Shown one piece after another: positions 5,034-13,726 of a DNA stretch of 30,520 nucleotides; position 1 is the first letter of the stretch, and each line of letters opens with the position of its first letter. A program made the position numbers and the translations under genes. The notes beneath the pieces were generated by a model that saw only the letters and a list, made by a program, of their open reading frames with translations, was not told the origin of the DNA and ran no database searches. The stretch covers positions 1 to 30,520 of the IMG/VR virus record IMGVR_UViG_3300014913_000052, one strand, 5' to 3'. The DNA comes from a virus.

Positions 5034-8000
5034 ATGTCTGTAGTAGAAAAGCTTTCTGTTAAAGAGCAGCAACTCATAAGAATCTTTAAAAATCCTGTTT
5101 TGTTTGGGGAATTTTTACATGAAATAGATTCAAACGAAGGGGACTTACGAGAAGAAGTTACTGATATAGAACAAAATATGGAATTTACAATCTACCAGAA
5201 AGAATTGTTGGTAGACACAAATCCATACATTTCTCTAAGAGCGAGTCGTGCAGTAGGTAAAACGTTTGCTATTGTGCACATGATTATCTGGATATTGTTT
5301 AATAACCTTTATCCTGGGGAGTATATAATTTACTCCGTACCAAACAAAGCACAACTAGACCCTGTTTGGGAAATGTTAAAAATGTTCTTTAGAACTAACA
5401 GCCTGTTAAAGAACTTTGTGAACTACAGAAGTGGTATCAACAACTCTGAACACAGAATTGAAACAAAAGCACATGCTACTCTTATGTGCAGAATTGCTGG
5501 ACAGTCAGGAAAAGGGGAAAATGTTATTGGTCTTCACACCCCATTCTTTATCGTAGATGAGTGTATAGTTGGTACTCAAAGAATTGCAGGAAAAAATACC
5601 AACAAAAGAATTTCTGAACTAAAAGTAGGAGATATAGTTCTTTCTTGGGACGGGAAAAATGTTGTTGAAGATAGAATTTCTTCTATAAAAAAGATAGAAA
5701 GAAAACAAAAAGTTCTGGAAATTCAGTATAATGATACCTATATTAGAGTAGGTGAAAATCATAAAATCTATACAGATAGGGGATATATTCCTGCTAAAAA
5801 TTTAGTTTTAAATGATAGCGTTTATTTACATAAAAATACAAATAGAAAGTATTGGTCTGAAGAAGAAATTACTTTTGTAAAAGAACAAATAGCATTGTCT
5901 GTAGAAGTAGCAGATATAGCATTAGCTCTAGATAGAACACCACAATCCATATTTAGAAAACTATCTGAATTGGGTCTTTCAGTTAGAGAAATATTTGATA
6001 AAGAAGACCTATCTAAAGAAGAGTATCAAGTAATTTTAGGTTCTTTTCTTGGGGATGGTTCAGCTGAAATTGAATTAAACAGAGCCAGATACAGAACTAA
6101 TCACAGTTTAAAACAAAAAGAATACGTAGACTGGTTAGTATCTAAATTAGGGAGACTGGTTAGAACCGGACCTAGAATTTCTAAAAATGGGGGATGGGGA
6201 ACATTAAATTATAGTTTTGGAACACTAGGACACCCACAAATTTTAGAATTGGCTACTGAATTATATCCTAATAATATAAAAACAGTAACTAGGGAATATT
6301 TAAATAAATTATCATCTCTTGGATTAGCTGTATGGTGGATGGACGATGGCTCTGATAATGGAGTGTTATCTACACACTCATTTTCTAAAAAAGAAAATGA
6401 AATAATCGCAGAGTACTTAAAAGAAAAATGGAATATATCTTCTAAAGTTTCAAAAGATAAAGATAAAGATTTATATTATATACACATAAAACACTCATCT
6501 TTAAAAACCCTTAAAAGAGTAATAGAAAAACATATTCCAGACTGTATGAAATATAAAATTGGAGAGGGTAAATACAACAATTCCTTTCCAAAAATACAGG
6601 TAGTAAAGTCTGCTGAGATTCCAGAGACTCTTTATAAGTTTAGAGTAACAAAAATAAAAGAAGTAAATACCAGAGCAAAATATCTCTATGATATTACTGT
6701 AGAAGGCAACCACAATTTTTTCATAAACGGCGTGCTTACCAAGAATTCTGGATATTACCCTTGGGGAACATGGTTAGAATTACAGGCTACAATCAATTAC
6801 TGGATGAGTGGAAGTAAACTTATTGTTTCAGGAGTTCCAACAGGAATTCGTGAAGAAAACGTAAACTACCACGCAGATAAGAACGATGATACCTATAGCA
6901 GATATAGAATAGATTCCTATCAAAATCCTAGATTTGATGATGAAGCAGAAGCAGATGCTATCCGCAGATACGGAGGAAAGAACACAGAAGAATTTGCTCA
7001 CTTCGTTTTAGGACAACACGGTTCTCCTATCTATGCAGTATTTGATAGAAGACTAATGGATATTAAATCATATCCAGTATATAAAATAGCTTTAAATGGT
7101 ATTACCTTTGGAGAAAAGTTTAACGACTACCTACAAAAAGTACAAATACTTCCAGCAATGCCTAAGAACAACGGTGTAATTTTTGGAGTAGACCTTGGAT
7201 ATTGTTATTCTGAAGATACAGACGTATTAACTAAACGTGGTTGGATTTCTCACAAAGATATAACAATGAAAGATATTATAGCTTGCTATGATACTAAAGA
7301 AGATGAAATTACTTGGGATAATCCTCTTTGGCTATGGGAACAAGATTATACAGGAAAAATGTTAGAGGTAGAAGGAAAGAGTACTAATTTTTGTGTATCT
7401 CCTGAGCATAAAATTTGGGCAGAAAAATATATTGGTAGTTCCCCAAGTGGAAAATACGAAAGATTAAAAGCAAAAGACTTACCTAATTTATCTAATAATA
7501 GATTTAAAGTTAAAGTTGCCGCAAAAAATAAAACACAGGCTGGACCAAGTACGTTTGAAGTACCTTATTACTATAGTGACAGAAAAGATAGAGAAAAGAA
7601 AAGTACTACAGTAAATATGACAGATTGGGTAAAATTTCTTGCTTGGTTTATTACAGAGGGTTCTGCCACAAACAACACTAATTGGGAAGTTAATATTACA
7701 CAATCAAAAGACAGATACACAGATGAAATAGATGAGCTACTAAAAAAGTTACCATACGTGGTAAGTAGAAAAGAGTTTGAAACTCAGTGGGGAAAAACTC
7801 AAGTTAGTTGGAGAATTACCTGTAAAGAACTCTGTATTTGGTTGAGAAATGCTTGTGGTATACACGCAAAAAATAAAAGAATTCCAGACTTTATTTTTGA
7901 AACTTCTACTAAAGACCAAGAAATTTTCTTACAAACTTTACTAAAAGGGGATGGAAGTAGACTTAATGGTATAAGGTCTCCACAGTATAATAGTTCTTCA

Positions 8001-8831
8001 CATGAGCTGCTAGACCAAGTACACAGATTAGCAATTTCTTTAGGGTATTCCTCAACAAAGAATTTCTATGAAGATAGTCAGATGGGTAGAGTTAGTATAG
8101 TTAAAAAAACAGAAAACCAGCTCTTTAGAGATACAAATGTAAAAGAAATTGATTACTCTGGAAAAATATATTGTTTAAAATCTCCTACTGGTTACTATGT
8201 TACCAGAAGAAAAGGTAAAGTGGCTTTTCAGGGAAACACAGAACCCACAGCTATTTTTATTATGTATTTGGATGATGACATGCGATTTAGATTTCATTCC
8301 AAAATTCGCCTAGTCAAGGTTCCATATCCAATACAAAAACGGTTCATTGATGCATTGGACAGTAAGTATAGTCCTTCTCTTATAGGAATGGATGAAGGAC
8401 ACGCAGGAATGAGTGTAATTCAGGATTTACTAAAAGGAAAGCAGTATCAAAAGAAAAACTATGAGGATTACCTCATACCAATCAAATTCAACTCAGCAAT
8501 CATCCTAGGAGTAGACGAAGACGGTAAAGAAATAAAATCAAGAGCAAAGCCTTTATCTGTTTCACTTCTACAGGAGTACACAAACAAACACAGAATCATT
8601 TATTCCACTACGGATATGGATACTATAACTGAGTTGGAAAGGATGTCCTATACAAAGAACCCAACTACTGGGATAATTTCATATAGGACAATGACACCAG
8701 CAGGTGGACATAAGGGTGAAGACCACTTTACTGCATCACTTTTAAGTGCGGTGCTGGCTTATTATCTCACAAACGAAAGTTTAGATTTCCGAAGTAAACA
8801 AGTAAAGTTATTAGGAACAGGTTGGTTATAA
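5034..8831 (+). CDS. terL: Terminase large subunit carrying two inteins
   Basis: The 1,265-residue precursor is a DNA-packaging motor split by two in-frame inteins. After splicing it would be 525 residues, a normal size. The N-terminal ATPase has a Walker A SRAVGKT (71-77) and Walker B FFIVDE (171-176); intein 1 follows Glu176. The extein resumes SGYYPWGTW and carries the coupling motif LIVSGVPTG. The nuclease domain has motif I GVDLGY (718-723), immediately after which intein 2 is inserted, then TEPTAIFIMYLD, MDEGHAG and the C-terminal metal-binding GEDHFTASL. The enzyme cuts concatemeric DNA and drives it into the prohead with ATP. AAGGA nine bases upstream supports ATG 5034. The stop overlaps the portal start. 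Confidence 0.97.
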   Translation: MSVVEKLSVKEQQLIRIFKNPVLFGEFLHEIDSNEGDLREEVTDIEQNMEFTIYQKELLVDTNPYISLRASRAVGKTFAIVHMIIWILFNNLYPGEYIIYSVPNKAQLDPVWEMLKMFFRTNSLLKNFVNYRSGINNSEHRIETKAHATLMCRIAGQSGKGENVIGLHTPFFIVDECIVGTQRIAGKNTNKRISELKVGDIVLSWDGKNVVEDRISSIKKIERKQKVLEIQYNDTYIRVGENHKIYTDRGYIPAKNLVLNDSVYLHKNTNRKYWSEEEITFVKEQIALSVEVADIALALDRTPQSIFRKLSELGLSVREIFDKEDLSKEEYQVILGSFLGDGSAEIELNRARYRTNHSLKQKEYVDWLVSKLGRLVRTGPRISKNGGWGTLNYSFGTLGHPQILELATELYPNNIKTVTREYLNKLSSLGLAVWWMDDGSDNGVLSTHSFSKKENEIIAEYLKEKWNISSKVSKDKDKDLYYIHIKHSSLKTLKRVIEKHIPDCMKYKIGEGKYNNSFPKIQVVKSAEIPETLYKFRVTKIKEVNTRAKYLYDITVEGNHNFFINGVLTKNSGYYPWGTWLELQATINYWMSGSKLIVSGVPTGIREENVNYHADKNDDTYSRYRIDSYQNPRFDDEAEADAIRRYGGKNTEEFAHFVLGQHGSPIYAVFDRRLMDIKSYPVYKIALNGITFGEKFNDYLQKVQILPAMPKNNGVIFGVDLGYCYSEDTDVLTKRGWISHKDITMKDIIACYDTKEDEITWDNPLWLWEQDYTGKMLEVEGKSTNFCVSPEHKIWAEKYIGSSPSGKYERLKAKDLPNLSNNRFKVKVAAKNKTQAGPSTFEVPYYYSDRKDREKKSTTVNMTDWVKFLAWFITEGSATNNTNWEVNITQSKDRYTDEIDELLKKLPYVVSRKEFETQWGKTQVSWRITCKELCIWLRNACGIHAKNKRIPDFIFETSTKDQEIFLQTLLKGDGSRLNGIRSPQYNSSSHELLDQVHRLAISLGYSSTKNFYEDSQMGRVSIVKKTENQLFRDTNVKEIDYSGKIYCLKSPTGYYVTRRKGKVAFQGNTEPTAIFIMYLDDDMRFRFHSKIRLVKVPYPIQKRFIDALDSKYSPSLIGMDEGHAGMSVIQDLLKGKQYQKKNYEDYLIPIKFNSAIILGVDEDGKEIKSRAKPLSVSLLQEYTNKHRIIYSTTDMDTITELERMSYTKNPTTGIISYRTMTPAGGHKGEDHFTASLLSAVLAYYLTNESLDFRSKQVKLLGTGWL
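5562..6746 (+). mobile_element. Intein 1 (395 aa) with LAGLIDADG endonuclease, in Walker B
   Basis: The intein starts with Cys1 (CIVGTQRIAGKN) and ends EGNHNFFINGVLTKN, followed by extein Ser. Splicing block B has GENHKIYT with its His at intein residue 67. An endonuclease of the LAGLIDADG type is shown by VILGSFLGDGS (about 157-167) and GLAVWWMDDGS (about 254-264). Between block B and the endonuclease, residues 96-140 (KYWSEEEITFVKEQ, then DRTPQSIFRKLSELGLS) look like an added helix-turn-helix that may help find the target. The residue before the terminal Asn is Lys instead of the usual His, so splicing may be slow or use another assisting residue. It interrupts the terminase just after the catalytic Glu. 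Confidence 0.93.
7203..8237 (+). mobile_element. Intein 2 (345 aa) with LAGLIDADG endonuclease, in nuclease motif I
   Basis: The intein starts with Cys1 (CYSEDTDVLTKRGW) and ends YYVTRRKGKVAFQGN before extein Thr. Block B is CVSPEHKIW with the expected His. Endonuclease motifs are FLAWFITEGS and LLKGDGS. The penultimate residue is Gly, as in many phage terminase inteins ending in GN. It sits immediately after GVDLGY, the metal-binding motif of the terminase nuclease, so the enzyme has no nuclease function until splicing is complete. It is not closely similar to intein 1, so the two were probably acquired independently. Confidence 0.93.
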
Positions 8832-10399
8832 TGGCAAGAAAAAAAGATAGTACAGTAAAAGCAGAGGCGACAACCAGACTGCAAAAAGAAAAATTAAGCG
8901 ACCCAAAAACAGCAAGCCACATGACTTCTGCTATTTGGGATACCCCATCTAACAGCTACAATGTTGCGAATCCTTGGAGAGATGCTCCATACAAAAAACC
9001 AAATGCAGGAGCACTCACAGCAAGAGATTACGAAAAGATAGTGGATAGATGTAGGTATTTTTACAGAAGAGACCCAATAGCTAGTACCACAATAGACAAG
9101 TTAATAGAGCTTGGTATTAACGAATTAATCGTTGATAAGGGGTCACTTTCAGAAAATCAGTATAGAATGTTAGAGGGAATAAAACCACAAATTGTTGATT
9201 TTCTACAGGAGGGAGCACAGGAGTTCCTTATTTCTGGATTAGTAGTTCCGTCAATTACTTTTGAATGGAAAAAGAAAGCTGACTTAGAGGACATGGGAGT
9301 AAAAAAATATTCTAAGGCATGGTTACCCAAAGACATGTGGTATAGAAATCCCAAGAATCTCGAACTAAAAGATTCTTTTATTTCTAGAGAGCCAAGATAT
9401 TATGTAAATATTCCTACAGAGTATTTAAAACTCCTACAAGAATCTCTAACACCAACTACACCAGAAGATTCAAAAACGATATCAGATTTTCTAACCTCAT
9501 ATCCAGGGTTTGTAGAACAAATTAAAGCAGGGAATAGAAAAATTCTTTTGAAAGACGACCATCATTTATTTATCAGAAGAAAACCAATGGTTGATACTCC
9601 GTATCCAACACCTTATCTATATTCAGCACTTGAGTCATTAGAACACAAAAGAAACATTCGTGCTATGGATTTTGCACTAGCATCTAGAGTAATTGAAGCT
9701 ATACAAATATTTAGGCTTGGAGATAAGGATTTTCCTCTAACACAAGAAACAGAATATCAACTAGAAGATTTAAAGTCACAAATTAGTTCAAGATATGCGG
9801 TATCACCAGCTAGTGTAGAAAGAGTTTTTCAACTATTTGGAAATCATACTCTTGATGTTAGTTGGGTAATACCTCCAGTAGAGGCTCTTTTAAGTAATGA
9901 TAAGTACAAAGAAGTAAATAACGACATAATCTATGCTTTAGGTTTTCCAAGAGTACTAATTATGGGAGAGGCAGAACGAAGTGGTTCCGCTGACCACGAT
10001 TTTGCAACACTCTCTCCATTAGCCACAATGGAAAATTTTAGAAACAAACTACTAAGAATTGCAAAATACATCTATGATGAAGTAGTAAAAAAGAATGATT
10101 TGGGGGACTATGGTGGAGTAAGGTTTGAAAAAATCAATTTGGTAAAATTTGATGACCTGTCAGTTGCACTCCTAGAGCTGTATGAAAAAGGAAATATTTC
10201 TAGAACTTCTATCTCAGAATTTTATGGTTACAACTGGAATGAAGAAGTTCACTCTAGAAAAGAAGAAAAAGATTTATTAGAAAAATTGGGCTTAGATGAG
10301 TACAATCCACAGCCGTTTGACAAACAAGATAACAGTAATGATGCTAATACGGATGTAGAGTCTACTAAAAACAAGCCAAAATCAACAGAAAAGGAGTAA
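8831..10399 (+). CDS. Portal protein (522 aa)
   Basis: Located directly after the large terminase, this protein has the size and features of a dodecameric portal, the ring at the head vertex through which DNA passes. Visible family features are DPIASTTIDKLIELGIN in the N-terminal wing, and the conserved C-terminal half with VSWVIPPVEALL, NDIIYALGFPRVLIMGE and a long helix (FRNKLLRIAKYIYDEVVK) that would line the tunnel. The tail beyond residue 490 is polar and likely disordered. The start at ATG 8831 overlaps the terminase stop (TAATG), with AGGAACAGG upstream; an in-frame TTG at 8822 is possible but less likely. Confidence 0.88.
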   Translation: MARKKDSTVKAEATTRLQKEKLSDPKTASHMTSAIWDTPSNSYNVANPWRDAPYKKPNAGALTARDYEKIVDRCRYFYRRDPIASTTIDKLIELGINELIVDKGSLSENQYRMLEGIKPQIVDFLQEGAQEFLISGLVVPSITFEWKKKADLEDMGVKKYSKAWLPKDMWYRNPKNLELKDSFISREPRYYVNIPTEYLKLLQESLTPTTPEDSKTISDFLTSYPGFVEQIKAGNRKILLKDDHHLFIRRKPMVDTPYPTPYLYSALESLEHKRNIRAMDFALASRVIEAIQIFRLGDKDFPLTQETEYQLEDLKSQISSRYAVSPASVERVFQLFGNHTLDVSWVIPPVEALLSNDKYKEVNNDIIYALGFPRVLIMGEAERSGSADHDFATLSPLATMENFRNKLLRIAKYIYDEVVKKNDLGDYGGVRFEKINLVKFDDLSVALLELYEKGNISRTSISEFYGYNWNEEVHSRKEEKDLLEKLGLDEYNPQPFDKQDNSNDANTDVESTKNKPKSTEKE

Positions 10400-10402
10400 A
10401 AA

Positions 10403-11416
10403 ATGACAGAATTTATCAAGATTTCGTCAGATATGGTACAATATAGTATAGATAATAGTGAAAAGGTTAATGAATCCTTTGCCTCTTTATTACTTAATCC
10501 TAATGTAACATGGGCTAAGTTCATCCTCACTGATGATGAACCTAATGGGAATAAAGTAAGAATTCCGAAAGAGGAGTTTAGTAACATTATCAATTCTGGT
10601 ATTCACATGCCTATAAAAATGACCCTTGGAAAGATTGAAGGACATGAAGCGTCAGTGCCAATTGGTGTGATTACTCACCTGAAAGAGGTTGGAAATCGCA
10701 TTGAGGGACTTGCTGCTCTGTGGAACAGTGAGAGACCAGAAGACATAGGCTTACTAAAAGAAAAGAAAGAAAAAGATGAAACACTTAATATTTCTTGGGA
10801 AATTGGTTATACAATGACCAGTGATAGCCAAAAATATGAGGGTGTAATGGACCTTTACCACACAGTCTTAAAGGCAGCTACTCTTGTAGAGACACCTGCC
10901 TATGAGGGTCGCACAACTATTCTTGCATTAGCAGAAATGGAGAAAAAAAATATGGAAGAGAAAGAATTACAAATCAAAGAATTGGAAAAGTCTTTGACTG
11001 GGTTGCAAGAGGAAAAAGAGGAATTACTAGAAAAACTCGAAAATTCAATTGCGTCAGTAGAGGAACTTTCCACTGAAATCGCAGAATTAAAAGAGTTTAA
11101 AGTTGAAGTAGAAGCAGAAAGAGAACGTGCAGAAAAAATGGCTGATATTAAACTTCAGTTTACTGAGGCGGGTATCGAAAAAGGGGACGAGTACTTTGTA
11201 GAAAACTCCGAAACTTTGCTTGCTATGGATGAAGCCGCTCTAAAGTTTCTAATCGCAGAAGTTCTAGCTTTCGGAAAAGAAATTGAAGAAGCAAAAAAAT
11301 CTGCTGAACTAGAAGAAAGAGAAAAAACACTTCCGCCTATTTTAGGCGATGAAGAGGCAGAACTAGATGCTAGTAAACTTGCTAATTTCCTTAAATTCGG
11401 AAAAGACAAAGAGTAA
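10403..11416 (+). CDS. Prohead protease fused to scaffold-like coiled coil (337 aa)
   Basis: Position between portal and capsid genes and domain order fit a capsid maturation protease with a scaffolding tail. The N-terminal about 175 residues have GKIEGHEASVPIGVI with His81 and LNISWEIGY with Ser131, the expected spacing of catalytic His and Ser in the HK97/S78-like prohead proteases. An acidic third residue is likely downstream but cannot be placed. Residues about 185-265 are a strong coiled coil (KELQIKELEKSLTGLQEEKE), typical of a scaffold. The protease would trim scaffold and capsid proteins inside the prohead. It starts three bases after the portal stop with GGAG upstream. Confidence 0.75.
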   Translation: MTEFIKISSDMVQYSIDNSEKVNESFASLLLNPNVTWAKFILTDDEPNGNKVRIPKEEFSNIINSGIHMPIKMTLGKIEGHEASVPIGVITHLKEVGNRIEGLAALWNSERPEDIGLLKEKKEKDETLNISWEIGYTMTSDSQKYEGVMDLYHTVLKAATLVETPAYEGRTTILALAEMEKKNMEEKELQIKELEKSLTGLQEEKEELLEKLENSIASVEELSTEIAELKEFKVEVEAERERAEKMADIKLQFTEAGIEKGDEYFVENSETLLAMDEAALKFLIAEVLAFGKEIEEAKKSAELEEREKTLPPILGDEEAELDASKLANFLKFGKDKE

Positions 11417-11428
11417 CGGAGGAATAAA

Positions 11429-12010
11429 ATGAGATTTAGAAAGATTGCTGATAGCATTGGAGCAGTAGCAACAGAGGCAATTGTTGAAGGTCGTATGTGC
11501 ATTATCGTGAACCACTCCCAAAATCATAACTATGGAAGTAGGGTTGATTTGGTTGGGTGCAGAGTTCCCGCAACATCTGACGAAGCAAAAGAGGCACTAT
11601 ACTTAGCTGCCTTTTCAACAGTTCAACAAGAACCCCCAATTTATGTTAATTACCCAGCAGGTTCAAGTAACCTAAGAGGTGGATTCGCAGGAGCTACTAA
11701 TTTACCATTCAATGCTGATGTATACACAACTGCACCAAGTATGTTGCAAGGAAGAACTATTCCTTCTGGAGCACTAGTTGCTCTACATGCTGGTGGTACA
11801 TATACTGTAACTAGTGGTAATTATGTTTACAGTTCAAGCTTAGTACCTGGAGCAAGATGCGAGGTACTGAATACCGCAGATGACACAGCTGGACAAGCTG
11901 GAAAACTTAGCTACATAGCTACAGCAGGTGTTGCTGCTGGACAAGTTGCAACAGTCGTTCATCATGATACTACAAAACGAGAATTAACATTTAGAACTAG
12001 ACAACCTTAA
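11429..12010 (+). CDS. Probable capsid decoration protein (193 aa)
   Basis: The protein is small, beta-rich and Ala/Gly/Thr-rich, with no charged coiled coil. It sits between the protease and the capsid gene, where many siphoviruses encode a head decoration (cement) protein that binds the outside of the shell after expansion. Segments such as GRTIPSGALVALHAGGTYTV and AGVAAGQVATVVHHD look like beta strands of a compact barrel. A very strong binding site (GGAGG, 11419-11423) suggests high expression, as expected for a structural protein. I cannot match it to one named family, so the role is inferred from context and composition. Confidence 0.55.
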   Translation: MRFRKIADSIGAVATEAIVEGRMCIIVNHSQNHNYGSRVDLVGCRVPATSDEAKEALYLAAFSTVQQEPPIYVNYPAGSSNLRGGFAGATNLPFNADVYTTAPSMLQGRTIPSGALVALHAGGTYTVTSGNYVYSSSLVPGARCEVLNTADDTAGQAGKLSYIATAGVAAGQVATVVHHDTTKRELTFRTRQP

Positions 12011-12039
12011 GTTTCCGTAATGTTTAGGAGAGTAAATTA

Positions 12040-12948
12040 ATGGAAAAAAATAAATATAACGAGGCTATCGCCTCTCTTATGAGTAATAAAGAAAAGAGAG
12101 ATGAATTAGCGGAACTACTTGTTGAGTTCATTGACCCAGGACATATCACAACTGATTTTGTCGGCATGTTACTCAACTCACGTGCAATGAAAGAAGGGGA
12201 TGCATTGGTAAAGAAAGTACGTAAAGGGATTAATGTTCGTACATTAGTACCTGGAACAGTACATCTGGCTGATGAATTCACAATCGTTGAACGTCTTCAC
12301 TACTCACTTGATGGGGCTGACATCAAAGTTACCGCCTCTGAGTGGGAATTAAATTCTGGTGAATTGGGAACAATTGAAAGAATTCGTGAAGAAATGCTAA
12401 AAACCCTAAAAGACTATTATCAAAACAAAGTTTTTGCTGCACTTACATCGGTATGGACAGCAGGAAATACACCAAGCAACTATGCTGCAGTAGCTACTGC
12501 GGTAACATCCACTGCTTTGGAAACTGCTATTCAGCAAATTTCCCAAACAATCGGTGGACCTATTGTTGTTGCAGGTGTAAGAAGCGTACTAAATCCTATC
12601 ACCAAATTTGGTGCATTTTGGGATGATGGCGGTTCTACAATTGTTGGTGTAGACTCACAACTTGAAAAAGTTATGTCCTCAGGAATGTTAGGAAAATACT
12701 ACGGTGCAGAAATTGTTGTAATCGACCAAGATTGGGATTATCCCGATACTTACAGTGCATTAGTGCCTACAAACAAGATTCTTGTTATGGGTAAAAATGT
12801 TGGTGAGTTTATCACTTATGGTGATATCAAGGAAAAACAATATACTGACCCAAGACCAACTCCTCCACAATGGTTCTTTGAAATCTACCAACAATTTGGT
12901 ATGATTATCGACAAAGCGGAAGGAATTTATGTTATAGAAATCACTTAA
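12040..12948 (+). CDS. Major capsid protein, HK97 fold (302 aa)
   Basis: The size, place after the protease and decoration genes, and composition are those of an HK97-fold shell subunit. Features include a helical N-terminal arm (MEKNKYNEAIASLMSNKEKR), an E-loop-like region at about 75-105, the long spine helix at about 108-135 (ERIREEMLKTLKDYYQNKVF), and a beta-rich A-domain (GGPIVVAGVRSVL, then AEIVVIDQDWDYP). A C-terminal P-domain strand ends the chain at GIYVIEIT. AGGAGAG precedes the ATG. The arm is short enough that large N-terminal cleavage is not obvious. A strong hairpin follows the gene. Confidence 0.85.
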   Translation: MEKNKYNEAIASLMSNKEKRDELAELLVEFIDPGHITTDFVGMLLNSRAMKEGDALVKKVRKGINVRTLVPGTVHLADEFTIVERLHYSLDGADIKVTASEWELNSGELGTIERIREEMLKTLKDYYQNKVFAALTSVWTAGNTPSNYAAVATAVTSTALETAIQQISQTIGGPIVVAGVRSVLNPITKFGAFWDDGGSTIVGVDSQLEKVMSSGMLGKYYGAEIVVIDQDWDYPDTYSALVPTNKILVMGKNVGEFITYGDIKEKQYTDPRPTPPQWFFEIYQQFGMIIDKAEGIYVIEIT

Positions 12949-13026
12949 TAAGTATCTATGGATGATTTAAAGAAATAATATTCTTAGAAAAATTCATAGT
13001 ATACATATAAGTAGAGTTTATAGATA

Positions 13027-13060
13027 TCAGAATAGGAAGTGAAATATCTTCCTATTCTGA
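13027..13060 (+). promoter_or_regulatory. Strong 13-bp hairpin after the capsid gene, no U-run
   Basis: Bases 13027-13039 pair perfectly with 13048-13060, leaving an 8-base loop (TGAAATAT). The stem is followed by A-rich, not T-rich, sequence on either strand, so this is not a normal intrinsic terminator. Its 3' arm could alternatively pair through TTCCTATT with AATAGGAA at 13073-13080, next to the ribosome binding site of the following gene. It may stabilise the capsid messenger's 3' end, mark an RNase cut, or tune the next gene. The rest of 12949-13091 shows no gene. Confidence 0.7.
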
Positions 13061-13091
13061 AAAAAATTAACAAATAGGAAAGGAGATTAGA

Positions 13092-13619
13092 ATGCCAGAA
13101 AATACAGTTTCACCAGATGCTTTTGCTAAAATGCAAACAGGAAATCCTGTAGCAATTTATAAGAAAGCTATTTTAGGAAAGGTTGAAGTTTCTGTTGTAA
13201 ATCCATTTAACGGAATACCAGAATCAGTTATCTTACAAGGAAACCCCGTCAAAAATTCTGAGGGTTGTTTTGTAGAAGTCTGGTCACAGATGGAAGAAGT
13301 TTATTTTGAAAGACAAAACAAATCCCTCTTTAAGCAGGGATATCTTGTTAAATTGGAAACAAAAGAAAAACCACAGCCTAAAGGTGAAGAGGTTAAAAGT
13401 TACGAAGAATACTCCAGAGAAGTAATTGAAGAAATTGTAACTGCCCCATACATGAAGTTTAAAAAAGACCTCAACGAAATTGATTCTGAACCAGTACTTT
13501 ACAGGGTTCTTTCAATAGCCGAAGAACTAGAGAGACCTGAAAAGACTATGGTGCATATTAGGCAAAGGTTAGCAGAAGTACAACAAAAAGACAGTCAACC
13601 AATAACAAAAGAATTATAA
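13092..13619 (+). CDS. Unknown protein after the capsid gene (175 aa)
   Basis: The protein begins MPENTVSPDAFAKMQTGNPV. Residues about 20-90 look beta-rich (AILGKVEVSVVNPFNG, then VILQGNP, then FVEVWSQMEEVYFERQN), and the C-terminal half is helical and charged with many Glu/Lys. I do not recognise the family. Its place between the capsid and adaptor genes suggests a minor head or head-assembly protein. A good site, AAAGGAG, lies seven bases before the ATG, which is set off from the capsid gene by the hairpin region, so its expression may be tuned separately. Confidence 0.65.
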   Translation: MPENTVSPDAFAKMQTGNPVAIYKKAILGKVEVSVVNPFNGIPESVILQGNPVKNSEGCFVEVWSQMEEVYFERQNKSLFKQGYLVKLETKEKPQPKGEEVKSYEEYSREVIEEIVTAPYMKFKKDLNEIDSEPVLYRVLSIAEELERPEKTMVHIRQRLAEVQQKDSQPITKEL

Positions 13620-13726
13620 ATTACGGCGTACATTCTGTACAGCGTTTATAAATCTCGGTCAAGGAAAAAACCTTAGCTTTTATAGAAAGAACGGCTAAAT
13701 ATAATAATATGGATTTAGGATAGAAA

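Noticed and set aside
13027-13060. Intrinsic terminator after the capsid gene
   Set aside because: The stem is strong but no T-run follows on either strand, so it is listed only as a regulatory hairpin.
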